Part shown: positions 42,977 through 54,470 of the stretch, in pieces | Position numbering within the stretch: the first letter of the stretch is position 1 | Layout: each line of letters starts with the position of its first letter | Assembly (NCBI GenBank): GCA_033725935.1 | Contig: MU867073.1 | Coordinates: 558,001-622,000, forward strand | Direction: 5' to 3' | Source of the DNA: Cladorrhinum sp. PSN259 | Taxonomy: Eukaryota; Ascomycota; Sordariomycetes; Sordariales; Podosporaceae | Length of the DNA stretch: 64,000 bases | The notes under the pieces: generated by a model | The model's input: the letters and a program-made list of their open reading frames with translations, nothing else | Database searches by the model: none | Told to the model about the DNA's origin: nothing | Program-made: the position numbers and the translations under genes

Positions 42977-43979
42977 TTACCAAACTCCAGGAATAACAGC
43001 CCACTTCTTGCCAACCTTCTCCTCCCCGAATTTCTCAACATACCACTTCTTGCCCTTTACGGCCCTGGGCAGCATGGACGCGACCTCGTTCAGCAGAAAA
43101 CACCTGGCGGGCGTGCACCCCCACCCCGCCGCCATCCAGAAGCCGAACCACTCTACCCACTCGAGAAGGTAGTGAGGGTAAAGCACGTACTGGAAAAGTC
43201 CCGCCTTTGGTATTTCGTAATGCTTATCCACCCCTTTACTCTTAGTATTCTGACCAGACTTGGAGGCGAGGCGGTTTTGTCGATCAAGCTCCCTCCTCCT
43301 AATCTCCCTCAGCTCGTCGTCGTGGTAGTAGTTGCCCACCAGGCCGAGATAAAAGACCGCAATGCCAATGGAGAACTGCAGCACGCCGGTCGGCTGCTGC
43401 TGCTGTTCAGTAGCAGCCCACTTTGTCGAAGAAGTCGTAGGCCCCCCACTGCTGCCGTACCCCGCTAACCAGCCGCCTATCGCCGTTCCGTTTACGACTT
43501 GGAACGCGAGCGCAGATAACCAGATGGAGAAGTGAATAGGCGACATGGACGGCTGTAAAAAAGGGAACAAGATGGCGCGATAAGAGTAGTGAATCACAAA
43601 GAGCGCGGCCAGGACTTTATTCTGCCAGGGTAAGTCTGCGTCCGGGGGGGACAGGGTGTTGTAAGTGTACAGCAGGGTCAGAAACCCGGGAGCTTCCATC
43701 GTCAGCCAGGCCACACGGCCGGGGATGTTGAGGCGCGAGGTGGGCAGGGACGTCTTGCCCATGCCGTAAAAGGAGATGAGCCATTGGAGGGATGCGAACT
43801 ATGTATTCAACATGTTAAACTTGAGTTGAAGAAAAATAAAGGGAGTGAGTTTAAGGAAAAAAAAAAAAAAGACGTACAGCAGGGAACCACTTCCATATCG
43901 AAATCAACAGATCGTAATTCTCTCTGGAGGGGGGAAAGTACCCCGGTATGAGACCGACGGTCGTTGAGGTGATTGTCAT
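42977..43979 (-). CDS. Steroid 5-alpha-reductase family membrane enzyme
   Basis: Model: exon 1 43979-43878, intron 43877-43799 (79 bp; GTACGT to ATAG, containing a T run), exon 2 43798-42977; 307 residues. Exon 1 (MTITSTTVGLIPGYFPPSRE) joins in frame to FASLQWLISFYGMGKT, a typical family start. Several membrane helices follow (VLAALFVIHYSYRAILFPFL, FSIWLSALAFQVVNG, VLQFSIGIAVFYLGLVGNYY). The C-terminal catalytic block is present: HYEIPKAGLFQYVLYPHYLL, EWVEWFGFW and KKWYVEKFGE, where the family binds NADPH. The enzyme class reduces a 4-ene-3-keto steroid or an enone such as polyprenal at the ER. The substrate in this fungus is unknown. An insert with poly-Gln (~140) interrupts the middle loop. 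Confidence 0.9.
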
Positions 43980-44891
43980 TTTTTTTTAATTTTCGGCTCT
44001 GTGGCTGGCTGTTGTAGAAAAAGGCCCAAAGATTCTTCTTGTGAAGGAAGCAAAAAAAGCGGGTGGCTTTATATATGCGTTTTCTCTCTCTCTCACACAC
44101 ACACACACTTCCAGTAACAAAAATGCGAGCGGGTAATCCAAATTCGGATACTGTTATTGCCGTCGCCGTCGCCCAGACGATGTTGATAATGTTACAATCC
44201 ACACTGTACAACACAACCCCGTTCAGCTAAATGTCATCTGCAAACTTGGAAACCGAAATCTTGCAATCAGTTCCAAAGCAAAAAAAAAAAAAAAAAAAAA
44301 AAAAAAGGGGGATGCCAGGAGGGGGTCTTGGAAAAAATCCGGAGGGTATGATGGATGATGGGTGTTGGCTAATTCATCAAGTTTGATTACACAGATCGAA
44401 CCAATGATGTCAATCATCAGATCACCAACAACCGGACTGCAACGCAACCCACCGATCATCCGGCAACTAAAAGCAGACAGGGGTTACCTTAACAAGTTTC
44501 TGTGGGGCATTTTCAGGGCCGTCCATCCGTCACGAAAAGCTGAGAACATGACGAAGTAGAGATTCTAGTTATTCAAACCGCTCCAAGTCTCTTTCAACTT
44601 TTTTCAAGAACCCTTGTTAAAACAAATTTACATGTCGCTGCTTATCGAGCATTATATACTTTCTTTCTCTCTCCACTACCCGCCTCGAATGAAACCAAAA
44701 TAACAATAAAACGCCGTCAATGCCATCCGTTTCCGCCCAATTTCCATGTCATTTCACAATCTCAGTTGTGTGTGTGTGTGGGTGTGTTTGTGTGTGATTG
44801 TAGTAGAAAATCCCAATCTAACAAGAACATACCTTCTCACACAATTCCACCTTTCTAAACTCAAGTAAAAAGCTTATCCTCACACCCAATC
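43980..44891. other. Intergenic with microsatellites
   Basis: Upstream of the 5-alpha-reductase-like gene and downstream of the i-AAA protease gene. Contains (CT)n(CA)n at ~44083-44107, an A run of about 27 at ~44280-44306 and an interrupted (TG)n at ~44766-44797. No gene-like ORF. Confidence 0.6.
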
Positions 44892-47697
44892 TCATTCATC
44901 ATTTCTCCCATCATTGGAATGCGTCCGGTTAGATCCCCTTGGCTCCTCGGATGAAGTCCTCGCTGGAGCAGGTGGTGGAGGTGCAGGAGGAGAACCTGAT
45001 CCTCCATTGTTGGTTCCATCATCTGGAAGTGGTGGCAATGGAATTCCAGGTTGAAGTGACTCGGCCGGCTTGGGAACCGTCATTGGTCCAGGGGGCACAA
45101 CCATACGGTCCAAAAGCTTCTCTCCGCGCAGGACCTTTTCAACTTCTGCGCGATCAAGAGTCTCGTACTCTACCAAGGCCTTGGCCAAGAGGTCAAGCTC
45201 TTTTCTCTTGGACATGAGTAGCTTGCGAGCCCGCTCGTAGGATTCGTCGAGGACCTTCTTGACCTCCGATTCCACCATCGCGCGGGTCTCAGAACTGAGC
45301 TCATTGTATTTGCGTAGATACTCCACCGGACCAAGCTTCTCAGACATGCCCAGTTGAGCAACCATTTGCCAGGCAATACGGGTGGCTCCGTCAAGATCCT
45401 ACTTCCTGTTAGCTATCGTCACGAAACAAGAAAAAAGGGCAAAAGATCACATACAGCGCTGACACCGCTAGTCACCAACTCATTACCGTAGACGATTTCC
45501 TCAGCAACCTTGCCACCCATGGCGCGGTCAATGTTACCGAGGTAATCCCTGACCGTGTATGAATACTTGTCCATCTCGGGAAGGAAAGCGGTGTGGCCCA
45601 GAGACTGGCCACGAGGGAGAACAGTAACCTTGTACAACTCAGCACCGGTATCCTTTGTGTAGTAAGCAACCAGGGCGTGACCAGCCTCATGGTAGGCAGT
45701 CATTTCCTTTTCCTTGGGCGAAATAACCATGCTCCTCTTCTCGGCACCCATGATAACCTTGTCCTTGGCCCAGTCGAGATGATTCTGAGCGACAGCCAAA
45801 GCCTTCAGCTTGCTGGCGTGGATAGCTGCTTGGTTGACAATGTTCTCGAGTTCGGCACCAGAGAGACCAGGGGTACGGGACGCAATGGCTTCCATATTGA
45901 CATCACCGGCCATCTTGATCTTCTTGGCGTGGTGCTTCAGAATAGCGATACGGCCGCGAACATCGGGGAGAGTGACAGCAACGTGACGATCAAAACGGCC
46001 GGGACGGGTCAAGGCCTTGTCGAGAGATTCCGGGAAGTTGGTTGCAGCCATGACAATGACACCACTGTTCTGAGAGAAACCATCCATTTCGGTGAGCAGT
46101 TGGTTGAGGGTTTGACGAACGTAAGTCGCATCTCGAGAGTTCCGCTTGCCACCAATAGCGTCGAGTTCATCAATGAAAACAATCGAGGGGGACTTAGCCT
46201 TTGCCGCATTGAAGAGTTCACGAACACGCTTGGCACCGACACCGACGTAGATCTCATCGAACTCACTGCCAGACATGAAGAAGAAGGGCACACCAGCCTC
46301 ACCGGCGACGGCCCGAGCCAAAAGAGTTTTACCAGTACCAGGAGGACCAACGAGAAGGACGCCCTTTGGAAGTTTTCCGCCGAGGTTGTTGAACTTGTCG
46401 GGGTTCCGCAAGAAGTCAACCAGTTCCTGAAGCTCTTCCTTGGCCTCGTCGCATCCATGAACATCAGAGAAACGCGCCTTTTGGTTTTCAGCCTTGGCCT
46501 CGGTGTTATCGATTTTGCCGCCGGGGCGCTTGAAGGTTGTCAAGCCCTCCAGGACCATGGTGATAACAACGAGACTGAGATAAGCAGAGAGACCAAACCA
46601 CAAGAAGAACCTGACCCAGCGGAAAGCAGTGTTGCCGAAGGACTCATCAACGATGACATGCAGCGGAAGGCTTTTACCAGTTGAACCAGCGCCAGCTTTC
46701 GAGTCGGTGCTTCCACCAGTTGCAGAGTAAGCGACGTTCCCGCCAGCATGGTGGGCAGCAACAGCCTGTCCGACCGCATTCGCGTTGCTATCGCTGAGAC
46801 CAGTGTTGCCGTTGGTAATGCCGCTTGCGCCAGTCGTACCGTTAATCATTGCGAGGGCTTGGTGATAGGCTTGGTCAGCAGCCTCGTTAGTGGCAAACCG
46901 TCCTGTAGCGAAGTCAAGTTAGCATAGAGTTAACACTACGGTTGGTAAACCAAGAGCGACCTACCAGATTGATACCGTTCCACGACAATAGCAGGCATGT
47001 TGGCCTTGAGAAGGAGCTGGTAGAAGGCGCTTTGAGCGGTAGGACTGGTAGGAGTGCGGTTTGCGGCAGCCTCGCGGCTAGCGAGGATGCTGCGAGAGAC
47101 CGAGCCGTTGCCAAAGTTCCGTTGCTGAGTATTCTGAGAAACATTCTGAGGCCTAATCCAAGAGTATTGCTGCATGCGGCTGGGACCGTATGTGCTAAAG
47201 GGCCGGAGAGGGGACGCGAGAGGACGAGACATCAAGGCGGCGTAAGACGTCCGGAAGAGCGGGTTCGCCATGGCGAGATGACGAGGAGACATATTTGAGA
47301 TATCAGAAACGATGTTGGTATGAGCTGCATTCGAAGGGTTGGGCAGGTTGTTGACGAAAGACAGTTTGGGAGACAGGTCATGGAGAAAATCAGGGAGCTC
47401 GGGCTTTGCGGCAGCAGAAGCAACGGTCGCGTCTTGTTGCGCAAGCGCAAGCGTGGGATCTAGCTTATTTCCAAGATTGGTATTTTGGGTCGCCGGAGCG
47501 CGGGCAGTCGTCGAGGTCGGGGAAAGAGGGCTTCGCCATGGGACCATCAAGGTATTGGCGATGGACGGCCACAGGTCCGACGTCGCTGCTGCGATACTCT
47601 TCAGAACATGGGTCAGTTTTTGGGGTTCAATGTCCCTCCTGGGATAAAAAAAAATAGAATTTAAGCTTACCGGCAGCCCACTTGCGTGGAAAGCCAT
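44892..47697 (-). CDS. YME1: Mitochondrial i-AAA protease (Yme1/IAP-1)
   Basis: Model: exons 47697-46965, 46902-45455 and 45398-44892; introns of 62 bp (GTAGGT, TGCTAAC, ACAG) and 56 bp (GTATGT, GCTAAC, GTAG); 895 residues. The N terminus is Ser/Ala/Arg-rich, as for a mitochondrial precursor. One membrane helix (FFLWFGLSAYLSLVVITMVL, ~343-362) is followed by the AAA module: Walker A GPPGTGKT (~430), pore loop DEIYVGVG (~460), Walker B IVFIDELDA (~484), second region of homology RPGRFDR (~544). The M41 metalloprotease site is HEAGH (~649). A single helix and the YVG pore loop fit the inner-membrane i-AAA facing the intermembrane space. It degrades unfolded or surplus inner-membrane proteins. 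The C terminus is Pro-rich and longer than in yeast. An alternative 32-bp intron near the start is discussed under rejected items. Confidence 0.95.
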
Positions 47698-48505
47698 CGC
47701 GCAGAGTAAAGTTTGTTGTTGTTACCACTCGCTTTTAACAACGAAAAGAGAAACAACCCCCCAGAAAAAGAATAGGAATGAAGGAAGGAAGGTGGGAGTT
47801 GCAGAAGAGGCAGCGGCGGATGATGCAACCCGAAAGGACAAGAGGGACGTTGGGGAAGACCAAGCGTGCGAATGGATTGGTTGACAACGGCGAAGCCTTG
47901 GCGTTGAAGTGGCCACTGGCGTTATTGTGGGGAAGAGCTGCACACTGTGTGAAACTATAAGTGGTCTGATTCGGTTTTCGTTTTGTTAATTTCTTATTTT
48001 CATCTATTTTGAAGAAGAGAAATCAAGATAACTCTCTTTACATATCTGTGGGTCGTTCTTGTGGTTTTTGTGAAATCCAAAAGTCTTAATGTCAGAGTAT
48101 ACAAAGCTCCTCTGAATCCCTGATGGAAGCTCCTTTGCCTTCCATTGAGTCTCGAACACTGTCTGTCGCCCCACCAGCCCGGTTTTTCACCGTCATTCTG
48201 CGGAGTCCGATGCTTGAAGCTCGGCTCTAGTTCCGCACGTGACTTGGCGTTTCCCCTTCCAGGTTGGCTTCATTCAATTCGCGATATCGCGTCTAGATCT
48301 TGTTCTTCAGTGAGACCGCCAAAAAGTGAAAACATCATATCCCAATTTTATCACGTTTTCAAGGTAGTATAGGAGCTCTTTGGTCGTAGCTATCATTGTG
48401 ATCACAGTTTTTATAACCTCTAAATTTCTACATCATCAATTCCCCGCCCTCAGTTCTGGATCACTACACGATTATCCATCAAACTCTGAGCGTTGCGTTA
48501 CAATC
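47698..48505. other. Divergent promoter between YME1 and ORC6
   Basis: 808 bp separating two divergent starts. No gene-like ORF. An in-frame ATG at 48380 opens the ORC6 frame earlier, but the family N terminus begins at 48506. Confidence 0.5.
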
Positions 48506-49621
48506 ATGAGCCGCCCAGTCGAGCAAGCCCTCCTATCCCTACTCCCAACCCACAACTCAGTTCTCCCCCAGCCCCTCATCGACCTCGCCAGCTCTCTACT
48601 TGCACAATCCCGTCATCGCGCCAGTACCCTCAAAGCCGAAGAAGAAATCGCCCGCCCTTACGCCTGCGCACACATAGCATGTGACCGTCTCAAAATCTCA
48701 CTGAACCTACCACCCATTGAGCCCCGTCCGCCAATCCCACCGCGCATTTACAAGCGTCTCTACTCTCATCTAGAAAAGATCCTCCCATCAGCAGCAGCCT
48801 TAGCCTCAGCCTCCACCCCAGGCAGAACACCAAGCAAGAAGCTCCGTGACAACGACCAGCAGCAACTCCTCGGCACTTCTCCCTTGTCGCATAAAACCCG
48901 GCCAACACCCGGTAAAGAAAAATCTCTCGCAGAGTTCCGGAACACGCCCTCTGGGGGCACTCCTTCCAAGAGAGGTAGACCGTCCGCTTCTTCTCCTCCT
49001 GTATTGCCGAGATGGATCCGTCCTACTCTCAGGTTTTTGTGTGAAGAACTTGGCCCGACGAATATCGGGCCTGTAGTGGCGTCGGGGATAGAGTCCATCA
49101 TCCTCACTCCGGGCGGGCAGAAACTCACTCAAGACGCGTGGGTGCTTGCTAATCCTGTGTCCGTCTTGGGAGCGTTATATCTTTATGTCTGGCGGGGGGT
49201 GACGTGGCCCGGAGAAGATATTGATCAGGCAGCATATGTCAAGTTTCGAAAGCGGGTAGTTGATACGCTGTTGAGGGCAAGGCAAGAGGTCAAAGTCGAT
49301 GGTGAAGAGGAAGAAGCGTGGAAATGGTGGCATGAGGTTAAAGCCAAGGATTTGGATACGGCTACGTTGAGGATAAATAGGCATGGATGGTTGGAGATGG
49401 ATTGGGTTAGGGGTGTGGGAGACTTGGTACAGAGAGAGCGGGATAGAGCGGAAGACGAAGAAGGTGCAGTCAATGGGACAGCGGAGGAGGTCAAAATTAG
49501 GAGGGCGGATACCATGTTTCAGGACAGGTACGATTATTTGACCGAGAGGAAGAGGAAGGCATACAAAGAGTGGAAGGAAGGCGTGGTTAAGAGGATCAAA
49601 GCTCTGGAAAGGGGTGAGTGA
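48506..49621 (+). CDS. ORC6: Origin recognition complex subunit 6
   Basis: A single-exon gene of 371 residues. The ATG at 48506 was chosen because MSRPVEQALLSLLPTHNS is the usual start in filamentous fungi; the 42 upstream in-frame residues are not conserved-looking. Residues ~1-100 form the first cyclin-box-like (TFIIB-like) fold (LIDLASSLLAQSRHRASTL, YACAHIACDRLKISLNLP). A Ser/Pro/Lys linker follows (~105-170) with possible CDK sites (TPGR, TPSK). The second fold spans ~170-275 (RPTLRFLCEELGPTNIGPVV, WVLANPVSVLGALYLYVWRG). The C-terminal ~100 residues are charged and helical. Orc6 joins Orc1-5 at replication origins in the nucleus and helps load the MCM helicase. The gene is convergent with the Gre2-type reductase, the stops being only 64 bp apart. 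Confidence 0.9.
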   Translation: MSRPVEQALLSLLPTHNSVLPQPLIDLASSLLAQSRHRASTLKAEEEIARPYACAHIACDRLKISLNLPPIEPRPPIPPRIYKRLYSHLEKILPSAAALASASTPGRTPSKKLRDNDQQQLLGTSPLSHKTRPTPGKEKSLAEFRNTPSGGTPSKRGRPSASSPPVLPRWIRPTLRFLCEELGPTNIGPVVASGIESIILTPGGQKLTQDAWVLANPVSVLGALYLYVWRGVTWPGEDIDQAAYVKFRKRVVDTLLRARQEVKVDGEEEEAWKWWHEVKAKDLDTATLRINRHGWLEMDWVRGVGDLVQRERDRAEDEEGAVNGTAEEVKIRRADTMFQDRYDYLTERKRKAYKEWKEGVVKRIKALERGE

Positions 49622-49685
49622 TCACCCAAAGAGGGAGAAGTTCTATGCGTTTAGCTCTATTTTCTATCAAATGGCTTTGGGCTTC

Positions 49686-50930
49686 TTAGGCCTCAATCTT
49701 CTTCAAACTCTTGATTGTATCAACAACGCACTTCTCCAACCCAATCCACTGGATACCCAACAGCTCGGTCGTCTTGGAGTTATCATACCCGAACCTCTCA
49801 CCGGCAGGAGGTAGCTCCCCGCCCTTCGCCTCCTCAGTCGGCAACTTATCCGCGTCCTCGGGAAAATTCTTGCGTGCGGCAGCAGCAATCTCGGAGTTAC
49901 CGAACCACCCGGAAACGGTAAACAGCCTCTTCCCGCCGGCCTCGGGAATCTCCAAACCGGCCTTGATGTGCGCGGCCGCGACGTCCCTCACGTCCACCCA
50001 GATGACAGCCTGGCCCGTTGAGGGGATGGCCTCGCGCCACTTGCCCTTGGTGGCGTCCACGATGCGCTCGTTGCTGGTGTTGATCGACTCCAAACTGGAG
50101 AGGTAGTGCACGACGGGGCCAAAAACCATGGGCGGGTTGATGGTTACCAGATCGAACTTGGCACCGTTCGCGGGGTCTTGCACAAAGTCCCAGGCCGCCT
50201 TTTCGGCGAGCGTCTTGCTGGCGCGGTAGGCAGTCGCGGGGCTGTTGTAGATGTCGTCGATAGTAACGGGGTTCCACGACTCCTCGGTGAAGATAGTTTG
50301 GGGGTCACCGATGCTCGCCTCGCTCAAGATGGCCGCGAAGGAGGAGGTGACAACCACGCGCTTGACGGTGGGCGCGGAGCGAGCAATGGCCTTGAGGATT
50401 GCTGTGGTGCCGATCACGGCTGGGTCGATGAGTTCCTTCTTGGGGTCCGAGAACTTGAAGTGGAAGGGCGAAGCGGTGTGGAGGACCACTTCGAGGCCGG
50501 GAAACTTGACGACTTCGTCAAAGGCATCGGGCTTGGCGATGTCGGGGACGATGGATACTGTTAGGGCTCCGGAGGCGGCTTGGGACGGGTAGGCTTCGCG
50601 AATCTTGGCGGCTTTATCTTCGGAGCGGACTGTGGTTACGACTGTGTGGTTTTTGGCGAGAAGTTGTTCGAGGATGTGGGCTGGGGGTTGTTGTCAGTAG
50701 GGGGAGGTCAGGAAAAAAGGGGTTGTTGTGGGGTCCGGATCCGGGTCAGAGCCGGGACTCGGTCATGCTGGGCACCGGAAGGAGCCGGGATATGTCTGAA
50801 CGTACCTGCTATGAAGCCGGAGCCACCTACGAATGATCACACATGTACGTCAGTCATTATGCTTTGTGAAAGTTGCCCCGCTTTTGTGTGAGGAGATGGT
50901 CGGCTTACCTGTCAACAAGACTTTGGTCAT
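49686..50930 (-). CDS. Gre2-type NADPH-dependent ketone/aldehyde reductase (extended SDR)
   Basis: Model: exons 50930-50909 (22 nt), 50826-50806 (21 nt) and 50680-49686; introns of 82 bp (GTAAGC, ATGACTGAC, GTAG) and 125 bp (GTACGT, CTGAC, CCAG); 345 residues. The two tiny exons build the cofactor motif TGGSGFIAAHI; each intron interrupts a Gly or Ala codon in it. Then come VLHTASPFHF, the catalytic Ser region VVVTSSFAAI, and YRASK with catalytic Tyr and Lys (AYRASKTLAEKAAW). INPPMVFGP and WVDVRDVAAAHI are further signatures of the DFR/Gre2 group. VTTVRSEDKA after strand 2 carries the Arg that favours NADPH. Enzymes of this group reduce methylglyoxal, isovaleraldehyde or other carbonyls in the cytosol; the substrate here is undetermined. 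Confidence 0.9.
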
Positions 50931-52860
50931 TTTGATGAGCTTATTATTTTATCTTTTTTTACCTTGACTTGAAAAGGAGATGAGTCGACGACGATTTCGC
51001 TCAGGTTTCAAAAGTGATTTTCTTCACAGCAAACGGCTTCTATATGTACTCGATTACATCACTGCAACTCCGCAGTCGCCTTTTCCCCCGCTTCGCTCGT
51101 CGCTCTTGTGGGGTTGCAGTCTCAAAGCCGACGGTAGCTCGGTTTCCGCAATGTGACTTGGTTTATTACGGGATCTTCTTTTCCTTCTTTCTAACATCCC
51201 GTGTTTTGAAATCGGGGTAAGGTTCTTAATAAGTTACGGAATAATGTTTTCTCGATTCAGCACGAGTTACTCAGGGTTGGGCCTAGTATGGCCACTTACT
51301 GCTCTTATGAGATAACCAGGCCAGATAGGATTACAAAAAACACCCGCCTTCTCTTCAACATTAATCCTCACACTAATGCAATCTTGTCTCACTCGAGTTG
51401 TCAGCATAATGTTGCAACATTCCAAAAACTATGCCTCCGAGCTGCCGCCGTTCGGTCAAGTTACTATGTATGATTTTCGGCGTCAATGCAAATGTTTCGG
51501 ACTCCGGAACGGATGAATTACAAACGCCACACCCAACATTATATGGATTTGACAGTGAGCTTGGCGGACATAGCTTATTATTGCAGTTCCCCGTCCATCA
51601 AATGAGATGGGGAAAAAACCCCGTGTAACGTGGTTTTTTTTTCTTTTTCTTTTTTTTTTAAAAAAAATCGGTATTTGCTGTACCGTTAAAACCTTTGTAC
51701 GGATAACCACGTTGCTTTATCAAGTATCCTATCCATCATATATATATACTCACTAATAAAATCTAAAAGTTATATTTCGCCGGACGGGTGGGGAAAAAAT
51801 AAAAGTTTGCTTCCCAAGTTTGAAGTTAACGTTGTTGATAATCAAAAAATACGACCTTGTTTGTTATTGATTCTAAATATATATTTATATATGTATATAA
51901 GATTCTGAAAGGGGCTATCCTCCGTCCACTACAATCATTCGATTTGGCACGAAAATCTTGAAATCTTACATTGCATGTACATACATGATAAGCGAGACAT
52001 CCTTCGCCGGGGCTTCCTTTGTTTTTTTGGAGAGATGAAGATGATAAAACCATCTGTTTGATTTTTGGGAGCTGGAGGTATACAGACCAGTCAAGTTCTT
52101 TCGGGGAAGCGGTTGATTTGGATATGCTGGAGTTGAATAAGGTGAGTCTTTTTTTGTTAGTTCTTTTTATATTTTTTGTTTTGTTTTTCTGCTCTCTTCA
52201 AATAGAGCCTACCTACTAGATAGTAGTAGACTGGGACTGGAAGGAAAATCATGAGCATGGATCATTGCTGATGAGAAGCCCGACTAGATAGTTCTAGTTT
52301 GTTTGGAACGACGGTAATGTAGGCAATCTTGCGATTATTCACCTTTTTATTCCGCAGAACATCGGGTTATTCGAGGAGAGGTAGGTGCGGTTGTTTAGGT
52401 TGTGTTCCAGCTCGGTTGAAAGAAAAATGAAGGGTTTTAAAAGTGAAAGAAACTCTGAGTACAAAAAGGAGAATGGAAGAAGAAGAAAAATAGCAAAAGA
52501 TAACCGGGCAGCTTACCCTACCAGATCGCAGCCAATCATTCAGTAGGTAAGTAAGGTGCCCCGGGTACGAAACGCATTCGGTGCGTTTACTTCGTGGGTC
52601 GGCCGAGGAATCGAACGGGGGACCTTCGCACTCGAGTGCGAAGGGGGGTTGGCGTGTCACCCCCAGACCACTGGGTTAACTTCCCAGGTGTTCTGTCTGG
52701 GGGATGTTGAATGTGCTGCTCAATAATGAAACTTATATGGCCCTGAACCGGTGACCAGTAACTCGCTGGCTGTTTCAAAAGAAAAACGAGAGACTTATGC
52801 GAGTACCCTTTGACGGCCAGGCAGTCTCATCCTCGGTTTGAATTAGAAAAAGGCCCTTTT
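50931..52860. other. Intergenic, AT-rich, no gene seen
   Basis: About 1.9 kb. Short ORFs only, with T/A homopolymers at ~51636-51667 and TATA runs at ~51739 and ~51880. A 22-bp perfect palindrome inside a tRNA-like stretch lies at 52596-52670. Confidence 0.5.
52596..52670 (-). other. tRNA-like stretch with a 22-bp palindrome
   Basis: On the minus strand this reads like tRNA debris: TGGTCTGGGGG resembles an A box and CGTTCGATTCC a B box, ~73 nt overall. The central part, 52623-52644, is a perfect 22-bp palindrome around CTCGAG in place of a normal anticodon arm. The T stem does not pair (three of five mismatched) and only five of seven acceptor pairs form. No T4 terminator follows. It is more likely a tRNA-derived relic than a working tRNA. 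Confidence 0.3.
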
Positions 52861-54470
52861 TTATTTACTTGACATAGAACTGGATCGCGAGTGCTGTCTT
52901 ATCCCACCACGTACCGCTCCTTTCCTAGCATTCCCAACCTCCTCCTCCACCACCAATTCAATCTCTTCATCATCATTCAAATCCCTCGCTGCTCGACTTT
53001 CTCGATATCCAAGATCGGTTCCAAGAACAACACCACCTCCTTCTCCCTTTGTGACAATACCATAATTAACCATTATTTCCTCCTCGCTCGGTGTCAATCC
53101 CAACCTCCCTCCGCCACCTCCCCCGACTAATCCCAAGGCGCTGGCTTCCAGGTGGCTGCTTCCTGTCCCACCTATTGGAGCCCCATCCCTCGACTCTGAA
53201 AGATCTACATCTTCAACGGCCCTAGCTCCATACCGGTGAGTGCTGTATCTCCACGTTTGACTCGTCCTGGCCGTCATTCCCACTCCCCTAGTTTCTCCGT
53301 TCCCGTTGACTTCTCCTCCAGCACCGCCAGTAACAAAAAAGCGGGTGAACCACACCCTCCGTAATCCCCATAAAGTAGGCGCACAGGCGCACACAATGGC
53401 CAGATTCAACTCGACGGCCGATAAAACAAACGACATGCTGTAGGATTGTGCCTCCGCAATAGGTATGTGAAAAATCAGGTACAAGAAAACGAACCGCATG
53501 ATGGACACGACGGGCACCCTATATGTATTTCTTGTCAGCACTTCTCCCGCCTTGAGCGGTGCACCACATGCAATTTTTTGGCACCAAGAACTTACACAAC
53601 ACCCAACCCAAAAATGCACAACGTAGCCCTCTTCAACCGCCCAGGCATGTTTAATCCCAAAAAGATCCAAAACGGAAGCGCAAGCGTCAATATGTCCGTC
53701 AGGATATTCCACACCGCCTGCATCATATACAGCGAAACCTGATCCACGCATTCCCCTTTTTCCGTATTCTTTCCAATTAACCCTCCCAATTTTCCTTCGG
53801 GAGAACCCTCCTCGATCGGTTCAGGACAGACTGATTCCCAAAACCACGAGATTGGTTTGCACTGCAGCAAAGTCGCAAAGAATATGGCAACCAGCATGGC
53901 GAGGTTAGATGCGTTCAGCGCGTGTATTGCGAACTTGACGCCTGGCTTTTGATGACCGAGGCGCAAGAGGAAGAATAGGATGGATGATTTGATGAGTCCC
54001 AGCGCGGGGTTATAGAGCACTTGGCTTATATAAGTCCAGATGAAACCGCGTTTGATGTCCCACTCTAGGGGGATTTCGTGGACGGGGATTCCGACGTAGT
54101 TGACGCGCATGCAGATGAAGGATGCTGCTGTTAAGGCTGTTGAGAGTGTCTGTGTAGCACAGTTATGAATTATGAGTGGGTGAGTCTTTTTCTGTACGAT
54201 TGCAAAGGAGGTCATACCCATGATAAAACAGCAAATAGGTCATCTGATGAATCACAAAAAAAAAAAAACAAGAATCATCGGTGTTAGTGATGGTCCGATA
54301 TTTTGGTATGACCTCAGATTGATAAACATACCCAACCCAAGAGTTTTGAACCTGACTTTACTGTATATCCTCAACCCCATAAAAATCGAGGCGATCGTAG
54401 AGAAGAAAAATAGAATAGCCAGGCCGAACCGCTGTAATGGCGACGTTGGATAATCATTTATGTGCATCAT
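52861..54470 (-). CDS. Pth11-like seven-transmembrane protein (no CFEM)
   Basis: Model: exons 54470-54332, 54243-54218 (26 nt), 54149-53596 and 53518-52861; introns of 87, 68 and 77 bp; 458 residues. The 26-nt exon restores the block RFKTLGLDDLFAVLSW, diagnostic of this family, and each join keeps frame. Helices follow the Pth11-like pattern (LAILFFFSTIASIFMGL, GLIKSSILFFLLRLG, LAMLVAIFFATLLQCKPI, VWNILTDILTLALPFWIFLG, VELNLAIVCACAPTLWGLRR). The conserved Cys pair (Q-CKPIS-W and GECVD) is present. The ~155-residue C-terminal tail is Gly/Ser/Glu-rich. There is no CFEM domain or signal peptide, unlike the receptor at 1496-3252. Likely a plasma-membrane protein of the fungal rhodopsin-like group; ligand and coupling unknown. 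The 68-bp intron is the least certain boundary. Confidence 0.85.

Noticed and set aside
45593..46684. 363-residue plus-strand ORF
   Set aside because: Antisense shadow of the highly conserved AAA/M41 region of the i-AAA protease, produced by its codon bias.
47639..47670. Possible 32-bp intron near the start of the i-AAA protease (GTAAGC to CCAG)
   Set aside because: Shorter than usual for fungal introns, removal breaks the frame, and the unspliced frame reads through to the rest of the protein.
48380..48505. Upstream ATG for ORC6
   Set aside because: The 42 extra residues are hydrophobic and unlike the family; MSRPVEQALLSLLP at 48506 is the expected start.
52596..52670. Functional tRNA on the minus strand
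   Set aside because: T stem does not pair, anticodon arm is a symmetric palindrome with an even loop, and there is no Pol III terminator.
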